Source: Sulfuriroseicoccus oceanibius (GTDB lineage Bacteria; Verrucomicrobiota; Verrucomicrobiia; Verrucomicrobiales; SLCJ01). Taken from it: 64,000 nt of DNA. The position numbers and the translations under genes are program-made. This document shows, in pieces, positions 1-9,049 of the stretch. How positions within the stretch are numbered: position 1 is the stretch's first letter; every line of letters starts with the position of its first letter. The notes under the pieces were generated by a model. The model made no database searches. It was not told the origin of the DNA and saw only the letters and a program-made list of their open reading frames with translations. The stretch spans positions 1,116,001 through 1,180,000 of the forward strand of contig NZ_CP066776.1 of the NCBI RefSeq assembly GCF_010681825.2. Direction: 5' to 3'.

Positions 1-869
1 CTGAGCCGGTGATCTCGATGGCAATCGAGCCGAACACACAGGCTGATCAGGAGAAGTTGGCCAAGGGCTTGCAGCGCCTGTCTGAAGAAGACCCGACCTT
101 CCTGGTGAAGACCGATGAGGAAACCGGGCAGACCATTATTTCCGGAATGGGTGAGCTCCACTTGGAGATCATCAGTGACCGACTCAAGCGTGAGTACAAG
201 GTCGACGCACGTTCCGGTAAGCCGCAGATCGCGTACCGCGAGAGCATCGGTGCCGCCGCCAATGGCGAAGGCAAACTGGTGAAGCAGAGCGGTGGCCGCG
301 GTCAGTACGGCCATGTGATTTTGAATGTCGCACCACGCGAGCGCGGTGCTGGCAGCACCACTGCTGACAAGACAGTGGGTGGATCGATTCCGAAGGAGTT
401 CATGAATGCGGTTTTCGCGGGTGTGGACGACGCGCTCCGCAATGGTGTGATCGCCGGGTACCCGGTGGTCGACTGCCATGTGGATATCACCGACGGATCG
501 TACCACGACGTGGACTCGAATGAGAACGCGTTCAAGATGGCGGCGATCTTCGCAATGCGTGACGCAATGAAGAACGCGCAGCCAAGTCTCCTCGAGCCTA
601 TGATGGATGTGGAAGTAACCACACCGGAAGAGTACCAGGGCGACATCATGGGCGATCTCAACCGCCGCCGCGGAAAGATCGGCTCCATGGACGGTCACCA
701 CAATGTGTGCGTGATCAAGGCACAGGTCCCATTGGCCGAAATGTTCGGCTATTCGACCATCGTGCGAACCCTTTCGTCGGGTCGTGCCAGCTACAGCATG
801 ACACCATCGCACTTCGAAGAGGTGCCGCAGGCGATTGTCGACGGTATCGTCGAACAACGAGGCTACTAA
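1..869 (+). CDS. fusA: Elongation factor G (EF-G1), 3' part only
   Basis: This is the C-terminal 289 residues of the translocation GTPase EF-G; the GTP-binding domain lies before the window. The frame is open from base 3 (EPVISMAIEP). The GMGELHLEII segment of domain III, the GGRGQYG segment of domain IV and the [10 protein letters not shown] and FGYSTIVRTLSSGRASYSM segments of domain V are all present. It precedes rpsJ by 74 bp, as in a str-S10 arrangement, but tuf is not between them. A second, clearly different EF-G gene is at 37653, so this copy is probably the general translation factor. Nothing in the visible part suggests decay. Confidence 0.97.
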   Translation, partial: EPVISMAIEPNTQADQEKLAKGLQRLSEEDPTFLVKTDEETGQTIISGMGELHLEIISDRLKREYKVDARSGKPQIAYRESIGAAANGEGKLVKQSGGRGQYGHVILNVAPRERGAGSTTADKTVGGSIPKEFMNAVFAGVDDALRNGVIAGYPVVDCHVDITDGSYHDVDSNENAFKMAAIFAMRDAMKNAQPSLLEPMMDVEVTTPEEYQGDIMGDLNRRRGKIGSMDGHHNVCVIKAQVPLAEMFGYSTIVRTLSSGRASYSMTPSHFEEVPQAIVDGIVEQRGY

Positions 870-943
870 GAGCAGCCGAGTCCCAACCAACCAGTCTCTA
901 ATACCCCTTATAGAAACCAAGACCATTTCAACTGAATCCAGCC

Positions 944-1252
944 ATGTCTAACCAAACCATCCGTATCCGTCTCCGCGCGTTTGATAACCGTGCCGTTGAT
1001 CGCTCCGCCAAGGACATTGTCGAAACCGCAAAGCGCACCGGCGCCAAAGTGGCAGGACCAATTCCTCTTCCGACCCGCATCGAGAAGTTCTCCGTGAACC
1101 GTTCGGTGAACCAGAACAAGAAGTCGGCCGAGCAGTTTGAAATCCGTACCCACAAGCGTTTGCTCGACATCGTCGACCCAACCGCACACACCGTGGACGA
1201 GCTCAAGAAGCTCAACCTTCCAGCAGGTGTGGACATCACCATCAAGATCTAA
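944..1252 (+). CDS. rpsJ: 30S ribosomal protein S10
   Basis: Ribosomal protein S10 of the small-subunit head, 102 residues, the usual length. It begins [18 protein letters not shown] and contains the family signature around [20 protein letters not shown]. It is the first gene of the S10 cluster and follows fusA. No clear Shine-Dalgarno sequence precedes the ATG, which is true of about half the genes in this operon. The ATG was chosen because the conserved N-terminus starts there. Confidence 0.97.
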   Translation: MSNQTIRIRLRAFDNRAVDRSAKDIVETAKRTGAKVAGPIPLPTRIEKFSVNRSVNQNKKSAEQFEIRTHKRLLDIVDPTAHTVDELKKLNLPAGVDITIKI

Positions 1253-1338
1253 TTTCCGACCAGCAGGTCGTGGGATGTGCAAGGGTGCACCGCTGTACGA
1301 GCCTGCTGAACCACCAACACACACAACGATCCAGTAAT

Positions 1339-1992
1339 ATGAGCATTGGACTTTTAGGCAAGAAAATCGGCATGACCCGTGTCTTCGACAAGGAGAGCGG
1401 CAACATGATCCCTGTCACCGTCGTCGACGTCGCTGACAACCGCTACATCCAGGTCAAGACCCAGGAAACCGACGGCTACTCGGCGGTTCAGGTGGGCTAC
1501 GACACCAAGAAAGAGTCGCGTGTGAACGCACCTGCTCTTGGTCACTTCAAGAAGCACGGCGCCGAGCCAGCTTACTTCGTGAGTGAGTTCCGCGTGGAGT
1601 CGGACGACCAGCTTCCAAACATCGAAGAACCTCATCCAGGTGCCGAGCTTTTCGCTGCCGACCAGTGGGTCGACGTGATCGGAACCACCAAGGGTAAAGG
1701 ATTCCAGGGCGTGATGCGCCGTCACAACTTCAGCGGTCAGCCAATGTCGCACGGTCACATGATGCACCGTCGTCCGGGTGCCGTGGGTGCCGGTTCGACA
1801 CCAGCACGCATTTGGAAGAATCAGGCGATGCCTGGTCATCAGGGTGTGGTGCAGCGCACCGTGCAGAACCTGAAAGTGGTGGCAGTTCGTCCGGAAGACA
1901 ACGTCATCCTGATCAGCGGATCGGTTCCAGGTCACAACGGCGCGTACGTTGTGGTTCGCCCGGCCAAGAAGAAGGACGCACCAAAGGGCTAA
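1339..1992 (+). CDS. rplC: 50S ribosomal protein L3
   Basis: Ribosomal protein L3, 217 residues. The start is placed at the ATG giving MSIGLLGKKIGMTRVF, which matches the family N-terminus; the frame is open further upstream but that part does not resemble L3. The central loop is typical (KGKGFQGVMRRHNFSGQP, then SHGHMMHRRPGAVGAGSTPARIWK), including the glutamine-containing stretch near the peptidyl transferase centre (MPGHQG). It lies between rpsJ and rplD in standard order. Confidence 0.96.
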   Translation: MSIGLLGKKIGMTRVFDKESGNMIPVTVVDVADNRYIQVKTQETDGYSAVQVGYDTKKESRVNAPALGHFKKHGAEPAYFVSEFRVESDDQLPNIEEPHPGAELFAADQWVDVIGTTKGKGFQGVMRRHNFSGQPMSHGHMMHRRPGAVGAGSTPARIWKNQAMPGHQGVVQRTVQNLKVVAVRPEDNVILISGSVPGHNGAYVVVRPAKKKDAPKG

Positions 1993-2051
1993 GCCCCGCG
2001 TTGCACAAAGTATCAAACCATTATTCCCACACACTCTAGGAGGAATTAATT

Positions 2052-2669
2052 ATGGCAGCATCAGTTTTCACCATCGAAGACGCCAAGAAAGCGTCGATCG
2101 CACTCGTCGAGGACGAGTCGAAGGGTCTTCAGGCCGTGCACGATTTGGTGGTCGCTTACCAAGCGAACCGCCGTACCGGTAGCGCCAACACCAAGACCCG
2201 TTCGGAAGTTCGCGGCAGCAACAAGAAGCCATGGCGCCAGAAGGGCACCGGCCGCGCACGTGCAGGTTCCCGCAAGTCGCCGATTTGGGTTGGCGGTGGC
2301 GTGGTCTTCGGACCTAAGCCTCGCGACTACTCCAAGCAGGTCAACAAGTCGACCCGCCGTCTCGCCCTCAGCAAAGTGCTCACCGAGCGCATCAGCGAAG
2401 GCTCCGTGTTGGTCACCGAAGGTATCGCAGTGAGCGAGCCTAAGACCAAGGCTTGGGTTGCACTCGTCAATGAGTTGGTTGGTGACGCACGCAGCGTGTT
2501 GGTCATCGCCCAGGCGTTTGACGAAACCACCTACAAGGCCGCTGGCAACGCAGCGCACATTCTCCCGATCACCGCGGATGAAGTGAACGTCGAGCAACTT
2601 CTCGGTGCCGACAAGATCCTCATCGCGACCGACGCACTTCAAACTCTAGCAGGAAGGACCGCCAAGTAA
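2052..2669 (+). CDS. rplD: 50S ribosomal protein L4
   Basis: Ribosomal protein L4 (uL4), 205 residues. The long internal loop that lines the exit tunnel is recognisable ([20 protein letters not shown], then [15 protein letters not shown] and GPKPRDY). A perfect AGGAGG lies 7-8 bases before the ATG, one of the strongest ribosome binding sites in the operon. The stop codon overlaps the start of rplW by one base (TAATG), so the two are translationally coupled. In E. coli, L4 represses the S10 operon; no equivalent leader can be judged here because the S10 leader is not separate from fusA. Confidence 0.96.
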   Translation: MAASVFTIEDAKKASIALVEDESKGLQAVHDLVVAYQANRRTGSANTKTRSEVRGSNKKPWRQKGTGRARAGSRKSPIWVGGGVVFGPKPRDYSKQVNKSTRRLALSKVLTERISEGSVLVTEGIAVSEPKTKAWVALVNELVGDARSVLVIAQAFDETTYKAAGNAAHILPITADEVNVEQLLGADKILIATDALQTLAGRTAK

Positions 2670-2953
2670 TGAACGATCTCACTCAAGTTATCAAAAGCAT
2701 CCGTCTCAGCGAAAAGGCAACCATCGGAACCGAGACCAACAACGAGTACACGTTCAAGGTCCATCCAGATGCCAACAAGGTTGAGATCAAGCAGGCCGTG
2801 GAGAAGCTTCTCGGAAAGAAAGTCGTCTCCGTCAACACCGCGAACTACCTCGGAAAGAAGAAGCGCGAACGCCGCGCCGACGCCGGTCGCACCGCTCACT
2901 GGAAAAAGGCGGTCGTCAAGCTGGCTGAAGGCGAGACCATCGACCTCGTCTAA
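2669..2953 (+). CDS. rplW: 50S ribosomal protein L23
   Basis: Ribosomal protein L23, 94 residues, at the polypeptide exit site where trigger factor and SRP dock. Recognised from IRLSEKATIGTETNNEYTFKV near the N-terminus and the VNTANYLGKKKRERR segment, equivalent to the VNT..GK.KR motif of the family. The start codon overlaps the rplD stop. It is followed by a 79-bp spacer containing a GC-rich hairpin. Confidence 0.95.
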   Translation: MNDLTQVIKSIRLSEKATIGTETNNEYTFKVHPDANKVEIKQAVEKLLGKKVVSVNTANYLGKKKRERRADAGRTAHWKKAVVKLAEGETIDLV

Positions 2954-2977
2954 TTCCCGATACGCATTCGAATACAT

Positions 2978-3006
2978 CCCGGCCAGGCGCGGCAGCGCCA
3001 GCCGGG
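2978..3006 (+). other. Hairpin in the rplW-rplB spacer
   Basis: The outer stem is CCCGGC (2978-2983) with GCCGGG (3001-3006), and an inner GGCGC/GCGCC stem closes a four-base loop. No T tract follows, so it does not look like a rho-independent terminator. It may be an RNA processing or stability element. Confidence 0.5.
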
Positions 3007-3032
3007 GGAACCCTTCAACCTGACCAAGCATT

Positions 3033-3875
3033 ATGGCACTGAAGACCTTCAAACCTGTAACTCCATCGAACCGCTACAAAGAGTGGCCGAGCTTCGACGA
3101 AGTTACCAAGACCAAGCCAGAGAAGTCACTCCTTCGCCCGAAGAAGCGCTCCGGCGGACGTAACAACACAGGCCGCATCACCTGCCGTCACATCGGTGGT
3201 GGAGCCAAGCAGAAGTATCGCCTCGTCGACTTCAAGCGCAAGCGCCAGGACGCTGCGGCTACCGTGACCGCAATCGAGTACGATCCAAACCGTACTTGCC
3301 GCATCGCACTCATCCAGTACCCAGACGGCCAGAAGAGCTACATCCTTGCTCCTGCAGGCCTGACCGTGGGCGCTACCGTGGCATCCGGTGAAAACGTCGA
3401 GCCAAAAGTTGGCAACGCGCTTCCACTTAAGAAAATCCCACTCGGTAGCTCGATCCATAATGTGGAGTTGACCCCGGGCCGTGGCGGCCAGATCGCCCGT
3501 TCCGCCGGCCAGCAGTGTGTGCTTACCAACTACGAGACCGGCTACGCTCTCGTTCGCATGCCATCCGGTGAGATCCGCAAGATCCACGAGAACTGCTACG
3601 CAACCATCGGTACCGTCGGTAACCGTGAGCACATGAACGAAGTTTCCGGTAAGGCCGGTCGCTCCCGCTGGAAGGGCATCCGCCCAACCGTTCGCGGTAT
3701 GTGCATGAACCCAGTCGACCACCCGAACGGTGGTGGTGAGGGTAAGTCGAAGTCCGGTGGTGGACGTCAGCACCTCAAGAGCCCGTGGGGTCACACCAAG
3801 GGCCAGAAGACCCGCAAGCGCTACAAGACCAGCAACAAGTTCATTGTTGAAGGTCGTAAGTCGAAGAAGCGTTAA
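3033..3875 (+). CDS. rplB: 50S ribosomal protein L2
   Basis: Ribosomal protein L2, 280 residues, needed for subunit association and peptidyl transferase activity. Family signatures run throughout: [20 protein letters not shown] near residue 35, [12 protein letters not shown], the [11 protein letters not shown] segment, and the C-terminal [20 protein letters not shown] with the critical histidine region, ending in [20 protein letters not shown]. It is full length and in the conserved position before rpsS. Confidence 0.97.
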   Translation: MALKTFKPVTPSNRYKEWPSFDEVTKTKPEKSLLRPKKRSGGRNNTGRITCRHIGGGAKQKYRLVDFKRKRQDAAATVTAIEYDPNRTCRIALIQYPDGQKSYILAPAGLTVGATVASGENVEPKVGNALPLKKIPLGSSIHNVELTPGRGGQIARSAGQQCVLTNYETGYALVRMPSGEIRKIHENCYATIGTVGNREHMNEVSGKAGRSRWKGIRPTVRGMCMNPVDHPNGGGEGKSKSGGGRQHLKSPWGHTKGQKTRKRYKTSNKFIVEGRKSKKR

Positions 3876-3912
3876 TTTGAACCCCGCATTCTAGCGATCA
3901 CAATCTACCGCA

Positions 3913-4182
3913 ATGGCAAGATCACTTAAGAAAGGACCATTCGTCAGCCAGAAGCTTCTGCTCAAGGTTGACAAGCAGAACGAAGCCGGCACCAAGAAGC
4001 CGATTAAAACCTGGTCGCGTGCCTCGATGATCATCCCTGATTTCGTTGGCCACACGTTCCTCGTTCACAACGGCAACAGCTTCGTGAGCGTCTATGTTTC
4101 CGAAAACATGGTCGGTCACAAGCTCGGCGAATTCTCGCCTACCCGTAAGTTTGTCGCACACGGCGGCCTCGGTAAGAGGTAA
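3913..4182 (+). CDS. rpsS: 30S ribosomal protein S19
   Basis: Ribosomal protein S19, 89 residues, normal length, head of the small subunit. It begins [19 protein letters not shown] and contains [23 protein letters not shown] and the [13 protein letters not shown] signature. In most bacteria rplV follows directly; here a signal-peptide protein gene of about 0.8 kb intervenes. Confidence 0.97.
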   Translation: MARSLKKGPFVSQKLLLKVDKQNEAGTKKPIKTWSRASMIIPDFVGHTFLVHNGNSFVSVYVSENMVGHKLGEFSPTRKFVAHGGLGKR

Positions 4183-4198
4183 TCCGTTTCCCATCCGT

Positions 4199-4224
4199 CG
4201 GGGCGTTGCGCACTGCGCGCCCCG
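4199..4224 (+). other. Hairpin in the rpsS-downstream spacer
   Basis: A 7-bp perfect stem, CGGGGCG (4199-4205) with CGCCCCG (4218-4224), lies 16 bases after the rpsS stop and 32 bases before the next start codon. No T tract follows. It could reduce read-through into the inserted gene or act in RNA processing. Confidence 0.5.
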
Positions 4225-4256
4225 CGGGTGGCTGTACCTCGATTCCCTTCGTCACT

Positions 4257-5063
4257 ATGTTGTTCAAGTCACCAGTCACATTGCTCGGCACTGCCGCGGC
4301 GCTCGCATTTGCGGGTGTTGGCACGCCTGGTAGTGCGGTGGCCCAGACAGCAGACAAGGTGGGACAGGTCAGCGACGAGCGCATTGCATTGAATGCCGCG
4401 CTTGAAAAAGTCGCCATTCTGGAGGCCGAACTCGATCGTCAGCGTCAGGCAAATGCCGCGCTGGCCGAGAGTTTGGCCGGAGCCAACCGGGAGTCGCGTG
4501 CGGCTCGTACACGGTTGGCAGAGATCCAGGTGGAGCTCGAAGCCCTCGGGGTGACAGCTCTTGGTGGCGACGATCGAGATGTCAGTCAGCGTCTGTTGAA
4601 GGCGTTGGCGGCTATCGAGAGCGAGCGCGTTTACCGTCAAGCATTGGAAGAACGGTTGGTCTCGCTGAGCGAGGCGATCACCACATTCCTGCCGACGGTC
4701 AGCGAATCAGATCTGGCAGCCCGCGCTTCTTTGGAAGTGGCGATGCGCAGTGCCGATTCGCTGCTCGCCGGTCGCTCAAACGGGCAATCGATGGGCGCCT
4801 CGGACGACGAACCGATCAGCCTGACAGACTCGTCTGTCATCAGTCTGAACCCCGAGCTCGGCCTGGCCGTGCTCAACGTTGGTAAGAAAAGCGGCGTTCA
4901 AATAGGAATGCCATTTGAAATTTTTCGAAATGACCGCATCTTGGGCGCCGCCCTGGTTGTCGACGCACGCGACCACATCTGTGGATTAGCGTTCGGAGGA
5001 TCGGCAAACGGATTGTCCGAGGTCAAAGTAGGAGACCGGGCTCGCCCCCGGATCGGCCAATAG
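4257..5063 (+). CDS. Secreted coiled-coil protein inserted in the S10 operon
   Basis: The function is not known. The ATG at 4257 gives a 268-residue protein with a clear signal peptide (hydrophobic run in the first 25 residues, AVAQ cleavage site near residue 30). A long heptad-rich coiled coil follows, from about 45 to 110 (ALEKVAILEAELDRQRQ and onward). After a Ser/Asp-rich linker, the last 75 residues look like a small beta-barrel (LNPELGLAVLNVGKKSGVQI, GMPFEIFR, VGDRARP), a type also seen at the ends of other verrucomicrobial envelope proteins. It is co-oriented between rpsS and rplV with short spacers and so is probably co-transcribed with the ribosomal genes. Codon use looks like its neighbours, which does not suggest recent arrival. 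The start further upstream (4206) was rejected because the signal peptide begins at 4257. Confidence 0.85.
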   Translation: MLFKSPVTLLGTAAALAFAGVGTPGSAVAQTADKVGQVSDERIALNAALEKVAILEAELDRQRQANAALAESLAGANRESRAARTRLAEIQVELEALGVTALGGDDRDVSQRLLKALAAIESERVYRQALEERLVSLSEAITTFLPTVSESDLAARASLEVAMRSADSLLAGRSNGQSMGASDDEPISLTDSSVISLNPELGLAVLNVGKKSGVQIGMPFEIFRNDRILGAALVVDARDHICGLAFGGSANGLSEVKVGDRARPRIGQ

Positions 5064-5152
5064 ACAATCCACTAGGCCCCGAACCAAATCCCGCCAATCC
5101 TCCCAAAAGGAAATCCACAATTTAGTCACTTAACTTTAGCTCGTTAATCACG

Positions 5153-5587
5153 ATGGAAGTCAAAGCTGTTTACAAATACGCACGTATCTCGCCGCTTAAG
5201 ATGCGCGATGTTGCCCGTGAGATCCAGGGTCTGCCAGTCAACCAGGCTCTCGATATTCTCAATTTCACCCCGCGCAAAGCCGCGGTCCTCGTTGGTAAGA
5301 CATTGCGTTCCGCAATTGCCAATGCCGAAAATAATTTCGACCTCGATGCCGACACGCTCGTGGTGAAGGAAGCACAGATCAACGAAGGTCCACGCTTCAA
5401 GCGCTTCAAGCCACGCGCTCGTGGTGGTGCCGCTCCTATCATCAAGCGCACCAGCCACATCCGTATCGTGGTCAGCGACGAAGTCGAAATTCCTGCTCCT
5501 AAGGCCAAGTCCAAAGGTGGATCGAAGCCAAAGGCAGCGAAGGCCGCCCCAACGCAGGAAACCGCAGCCGCTGAAGACAACGCGTAA
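5153..5587 (+). CDS. rplV: 50S ribosomal protein L22 with C-terminal extension
   Basis: Ribosomal protein L22, 144 residues against about 110 in E. coli. The core is typical: [20 protein letters not shown], then [20 protein letters not shown], then [20 protein letters not shown] and [11 protein letters not shown], the loop that reaches into the exit tunnel. The extra C-terminal tail of about 30 residues is Lys/Ala/Pro rich ([18 protein letters not shown]) and probably disordered. It follows the inserted envelope gene after 89 bp and precedes rpsC. Confidence 0.95.
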   Translation: MEVKAVYKYARISPLKMRDVAREIQGLPVNQALDILNFTPRKAAVLVGKTLRSAIANAENNFDLDADTLVVKEAQINEGPRFKRFKPRARGGAAPIIKRTSHIRIVVSDEVEIPAPKAKSKGGSKPKAAKAAPTQETAAAEDNA

Positions 5588-5641
5588 TTAGCGCTGAGTC
5601 CGCGACCAACCAATCAATTCACCAAGAACTCACTTTTAGTT

Positions 5642-6349
5642 ATGGGAACCAAAGTCAATCCGATCGGATTCCGTCTTGCCGTCCAAAAGGACTGGCGGTC
5701 GAAGTGGTACGCCACCGGCGAGGAGTACACCAACAATCTTCACATGGACCTTGCCATCCGCAAATACCTCGCCAAGCAGTTGGCGTTTGCGGCTGTGGCC
5801 CGTGTCACCATCGAGCGCGCCTGGAACAGCGTCCGTGTCACTCTGCACACAGCACGTCCAGGTCTCGTGATCGGCCGCAAGGGATCCGAGATCGAGCGTA
5901 TGACCGCGGATCTCCAGAAGATCGCAGGCGATCAGGCTGTTAAGATCGACATCATCGAAATCAAGCAGCCGGAAACCGACGCCCAGTTGGTTGCTGAGAA
6001 CATCGCTCTCCAGCTGGAGCGCCGTGTCTCGTTCCGTCGCGCGATGAAGCGTGCCGTGCAGACCGCTATGGAATTCGGTGCCGAAGGTATCCGTGTCCGT
6101 TGCGGCGGCCGTCTTGGTGGTGCCGACATCGCCCGCGCCGAGTGGTACAAGGAAGGCAAAGTGCCTCTCCAGACACTGCGTGTGCCGATCGACTACGGTT
6201 TCGCTGAAGCAAGCACAGTTTACGGCATCATTGGTGTCAAATGCTGGATCAACAAGAAGGAAGACGCCGAGCCGCAGAACCGCGGTGGCGGACGTCGCCC
6301 AGGTGGCCCTCGTCGTGGCGGCCGTCGTGGTGACGCAGGTCGTCGTTAA
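5642..6349 (+). CDS. rpsC: 30S ribosomal protein S3
   Basis: Ribosomal protein S3, 235 residues, mRNA entry site. It begins [20 protein letters not shown]. The KH domain [14 protein letters not shown] is at about residues 77-90, and the C-terminal domain signature ([20 protein letters not shown], then [20 protein letters not shown]) follows. The protein ends in an Arg/Gly-rich tail ([14 protein letters not shown]). Position between rplV and rplP is standard. Confidence 0.97.
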   Translation: MGTKVNPIGFRLAVQKDWRSKWYATGEEYTNNLHMDLAIRKYLAKQLAFAAVARVTIERAWNSVRVTLHTARPGLVIGRKGSEIERMTADLQKIAGDQAVKIDIIEIKQPETDAQLVAENIALQLERRVSFRRAMKRAVQTAMEFGAEGIRVRCGGRLGGADIARAEWYKEGKVPLQTLRVPIDYGFAEASTVYGIIGVKCWINKKEDAEPQNRGGGRRPGGPRRGGRRGDAGRR

Positions 6350-6403
6350 TCACACGATCTGAAGAACGAATAATAACTGTCTATCATTTAGGAGGAAATT
6401 GCC

Positions 6404-6820
6404 ATGCCATTGATGCCAAAACGAGTCAAGTTCCGCAAAACCCAGCGCGGCAACCGCGGGGGTAACGCACAGCGCGGAACGGAAGTGTCCTTCGGCGACT
6501 TCGGTCTTCAGTCGTTGGGACGCGGCTGGATTGCCAGCAACCAGATTGAAGCCTGCCGTATTGCGATCAACCGTTACCTCAAGCGTAAAGGTAAGGTCTG
6601 GATCCGCATCTTCCCTCACAAGCCAGTGACCGCCCGTCCACCTGAAACCCGAATGGGTAAAGGTAAGGGTCCATTGGACCGCTGGGTTGCGGTTGTCCGC
6701 CCTGGAACGATGTTGTTCGAGGTGGCCGGCTGCTCGGAGAACCAGGCAAAGGAAGCTTTCCGTCTGGCTGCGAACAAGCTGGGTATCCGCACCCGTTTCG
6801 TGAAGCGCCACGGTTTGTAA
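6404..6820 (+). CDS. rplP: 50S ribosomal protein L16
   Basis: Ribosomal protein L16, 138 residues, near the A-site tRNA elbow. It begins [20 protein letters not shown] and contains [14 protein letters not shown] and [17 protein letters not shown], both family signatures. A strong TAGGAGGAAA ribosome binding site precedes the ATG by about 8 bases. The C-terminus ([14 protein letters not shown]) is typical. Confidence 0.97.
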   Translation: MPLMPKRVKFRKTQRGNRGGNAQRGTEVSFGDFGLQSLGRGWIASNQIEACRIAINRYLKRKGKVWIRIFPHKPVTARPPETRMGKGKGPLDRWVAVVRPGTMLFEVAGCSENQAKEAFRLAANKLGIRTRFVKRHGL

Positions 6821-6847
6821 GCCACGCTGCGAAATCATTAACCTGAT

Positions 6848-6881
6848 GCGCGCCGTTCGGAGAATTGATCCGGCGGCGCGC
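6848..6881 (+). other. Hairpin in the rplP-rpmC spacer
   Basis: An 8-bp perfect GC stem, GCGCGCCG (6848-6855) with CGGCGCGC (6874-6881), closes an 18-base loop. There is no T tract. The ribosome binding site of rpmC (GAGGGAGAG) begins about 14 bases later, so the structure could influence rpmC translation or mark an RNA cleavage site. Confidence 0.5.
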
Positions 6882-6908
6882 TGATCGAACCCAAGAGGGA
6901 GAGAAACG

Positions 6909-7109
6909 ATGAAACTCAAGGAACTCAAAGAACTCACCGCTGAAGAACTGCAAAAGCGCAGCCGTGAGCTGAAGGAAGAGATGCTCAACCTGCGCCTTCA
7001 GCAGGGCAGCGAGCAGCTCGAAAACACCGCCCGCATCCGTACCGTGCGCCGCGAGATCGCTCGTGTTCAGACATTGTTGAACGAGCCGAAGCCGGCCGCT
7101 GGGGAGTAA
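6909..7109 (+). CDS. rpmC: 50S ribosomal protein L29
   Basis: Ribosomal protein L29, 66 residues, two helices, at the tunnel exit next to L23. It shows the family pattern: [20 protein letters not shown] at the N-terminus, then [19 protein letters not shown] with the conserved [24 protein letters not shown] ribosome binding site is present. It is followed by rpsQ in the normal order. Confidence 0.94.
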   Translation: MKLKELKELTAEELQKRSRELKEEMLNLRLQQGSEQLENTARIRTVRREIARVQTLLNEPKPAAGE

Positions 7110-7164
7110 TCCCAAGCCTGGTCCGTAAACCTACTGCCCGTCAGTTAACCAATTACTTGCCATC

Positions 7165-7443
7165 ATGAGCGAAGAATCCACCACCACCACCGCAGCCGCT
7201 CGAGGCTTGCGCAAAACCCGCGTCGGCAAAGTCGTCTCGGCCAAGATGGACAAGACCATCGTTGTCGAGTTCACCGCCCGCGTTCCACACCCTAAGTTCA
7301 AGAAGATCATCAAGCAGTCGAAGAAGTTCTACGCGCATGATGAGAAGGGTGAAGCCCAGTTGGGCGACAAGGTCCGTATCGTTGAGACCCGTCCGTTGAG
7401 CAAACTCAAGCGCTGGCGTTTGGTCGAAGTGCTGAGCCACTAA
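7165..7443 (+). CDS. rpsQ: 30S ribosomal protein S17
   Basis: Ribosomal protein S17, 92 residues. The first 15 residues are Ser/Thr rich and not conserved. The core begins [20 protein letters not shown] and continues [20 protein letters not shown] and [20 protein letters not shown], all diagnostic of S17. A 106-bp spacer follows before rplN. Confidence 0.96.
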   Translation: MSEESTTTTAAARGLRKTRVGKVVSAKMDKTIVVEFTARVPHPKFKKIIKQSKKFYAHDEKGEAQLGDKVRIVETRPLSKLKRWRLVEVLSH

Positions 7444-7549
7444 ACCAGAACCGGGAATGCCGGAGAGGAGAGGGCGACGCTGGATGCGCCGCTGCAGATC
7501 TCTCAGCCGACGGTCCCTTGAAAACCAATTTTAGAAGGAGAATACCACT

Positions 7550-7915
7550 ATGCTTCAGATGGAATCACAAGTCCAGGTTGCCGACAACACCGGCGCCCGG
7601 GTTGCCAAAATGATCGGCGTGATCGGTAAGCGCACCCGCCAGGCGCGCGTCGGCGACGTCATCACCGCACACGTTCGCGAGGCGACGCCTACCGCGAGCA
7701 TCAAGAAGGGCACCGTCGTTCGCGCCGTTGTCGTTCGTACCGCCTACCCAGTGCGTCGCGGTGACGGATCGACCCTCCGCTTCGACAACAACGCCATCGT
7801 TATCATCGACAAGGACGGAAACCCTAAGGGTACCCGTATCTTCGGACCAGTTGCACGTGAGCTTCGTGAGAAGAACTACATGAAGATCGTGTCGCTTGCT
7901 CCGGAGGTTCTCTAA
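7550..7915 (+). CDS. rplN: 50S ribosomal protein L14
   Basis: Ribosomal protein L14, 121 residues. It begins [20 protein letters not shown], and the central [19 protein letters not shown] and the C-terminal [20 protein letters not shown] are diagnostic. A ribosome binding site, AGAAGGAGAA, lies upstream. It starts the spc part of the cluster, followed by rplX. Confidence 0.97.
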   Translation: MLQMESQVQVADNTGARVAKMIGVIGKRTRQARVGDVITAHVREATPTASIKKGTVVRAVVVRTAYPVRRGDGSTLRFDNNAIVIIDKDGNPKGTRIFGPVARELREKNYMKIVSLAPEVL

Positions 7916-7952
7916 TCCGCCGCGTCACTTAACTTCAGCCATTGATTGCCAC

Positions 7953-8189
7953 ATGAGCAAGAAAGCTACCATCAAGCAGGGCAGCACCGTCGAGGTGATT
8001 GCCGGAAATAACAAAGGTGCAACCGGTACCGTTCTCCAGGTGATTGCCTCGAAGGACCGTGTGATCGTTGAAGGCGTGAACGTGCGCAAGAAGCACCAGA
8101 AGCCAAGCGCTGCCAACCAAGAGGGTGGCATCGTCGATCAGGAAGCATCGATCCACATCTCGAACGTCAAGCTTGTCTCTGACAAGTAA
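7953..8189 (+). CDS. rplX: 50S ribosomal protein L24
   Basis: Ribosomal protein L24, 78 residues, a KOW-domain assembly initiator. The start is taken at 7953 (MSKKATIKQGSTVEVIAGNN). The frame is open upstream into the rplN end, but that stretch is not L24-like. The KOW motif (VIAGNNKGATGTVLQV) and NVRKKHQKPSAANQEGGI are visible. It is slightly shorter than the E. coli protein of about 104 residues, as in many bacteria. An unusually long spacer of 236 bp follows. Confidence 0.95.
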   Translation: MSKKATIKQGSTVEVIAGNNKGATGTVLQVIASKDRVIVEGVNVRKKHQKPSAANQEGGIVDQEASIHISNVKLVSDK

Positions 8190-8224
8190 GACCTCCAGAT
8201 CTCCGATACTTTTTGGTTTTCATT

Positions 8225-8340
8225 CGCCGCGCGGCAGGGAGCAACCTCCCTGCGGCGGTGGATGAAAACTTTTTGTTGTAAATCCGCGCAATGGCGCGAC
8301 TTTACACGCCCCTGCCTGCCAGGCATTTGCTGAAGCAGGG
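8225..8340 (+). other. Hairpin-rich spacer between rplX and rplE
   Basis: Two stem-loops lie in this 236-bp spacer. The first is GCAGGGAG (8234-8241) with CTCCCTGC (8246-8253), flanked by further complementary GC-rich bases and followed 14-18 bases later by a CTTTTTG run. The second is CCCTGC (8310-8315) with GCAGGG (8335-8340). Neither has an immediate T tract. An attenuator or RNA processing site is possible. Confidence 0.45.
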
Positions 8341-8425
8341 AGGTACCCCCGAACCGAAGGCCCGATGATCCGCGGGCGGCCGCCATGGTGGCAGCCGTTC
8401 ATAGCATCGGGAACCCCGAGTTAAC

Positions 8426-8998
8426 ATGAGCACTACGCTACCTACACTACAAAAGGAATACCGTGAGCGCGTCATCCCTGCGCTCAAGGAGAAATTCAAC
8501 TACGCCAACGTCAACCAGATCCCAGTGATCGAGAAGGTTGTCATCAACTCCTGCGTCGGTAAAGAAGCCGACCGCAAGGCCGCTGTGGAAGACGTGATCG
8601 CCGAGATCGCCAAGATCACCGGTCAGCAGCCAGTCCCAACCCGCGCCAAGAAGTCGGTTTCGAACTTCCGTCTCCGTGAAGGTGACGCGATCGGCGCCAA
8701 GGTGACCCTCCGCGGTCGCACCATGTGGGAATTCCTCGAGCGTTTCATCCGCACCGCAATGCCACGTATTCGTGACTTCCGTGGTGTGAGCCCGAAGAGC
8801 TTCGACGGACGCGGCAACTACGGTATCGGGATCAACGACCAGTCGATCTTCCCTGAAATCGAACTCGACAAGATCAAGCGTCAGATCGGATTCGATATCA
8901 TCATCACCACCTCTGCCAAGACCGACGACGAAGCACGTGAGCTTCTCCGTCTCGTGGGTGTGCCATTCCGTAAGTCCGGTGGCGAGCAAGCTGCATAA
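8426..8998 (+). CDS. rplE: 50S ribosomal protein L5
   Basis: Ribosomal protein L5, 190 residues, binds 5S rRNA in the central protuberance. Recognised from IPVIEKVVINSCVGKEADRK, the GQQPVPTRAKKSVSNFRLRE stretch, GRTMWEFLERFIRTAMPRIR and DFRGVSPKSFDGRGNYGIGI. Directly after it, where rpsN (S14) normally lies, there are only 51 bp before rpsH. Confidence 0.97.
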   Translation: MSTTLPTLQKEYRERVIPALKEKFNYANVNQIPVIEKVVINSCVGKEADRKAAVEDVIAEIAKITGQQPVPTRAKKSVSNFRLREGDAIGAKVTLRGRTMWEFLERFIRTAMPRIRDFRGVSPKSFDGRGNYGIGINDQSIFPEIELDKIKRQIGFDIIITTSAKTDDEARELLRLVGVPFRKSGGEQAA

Positions 8999-9049
8999 GC
9001 CCGGCATCACCACCAACCTGAAACATCTTAACTCTTACGAAATCTACCT

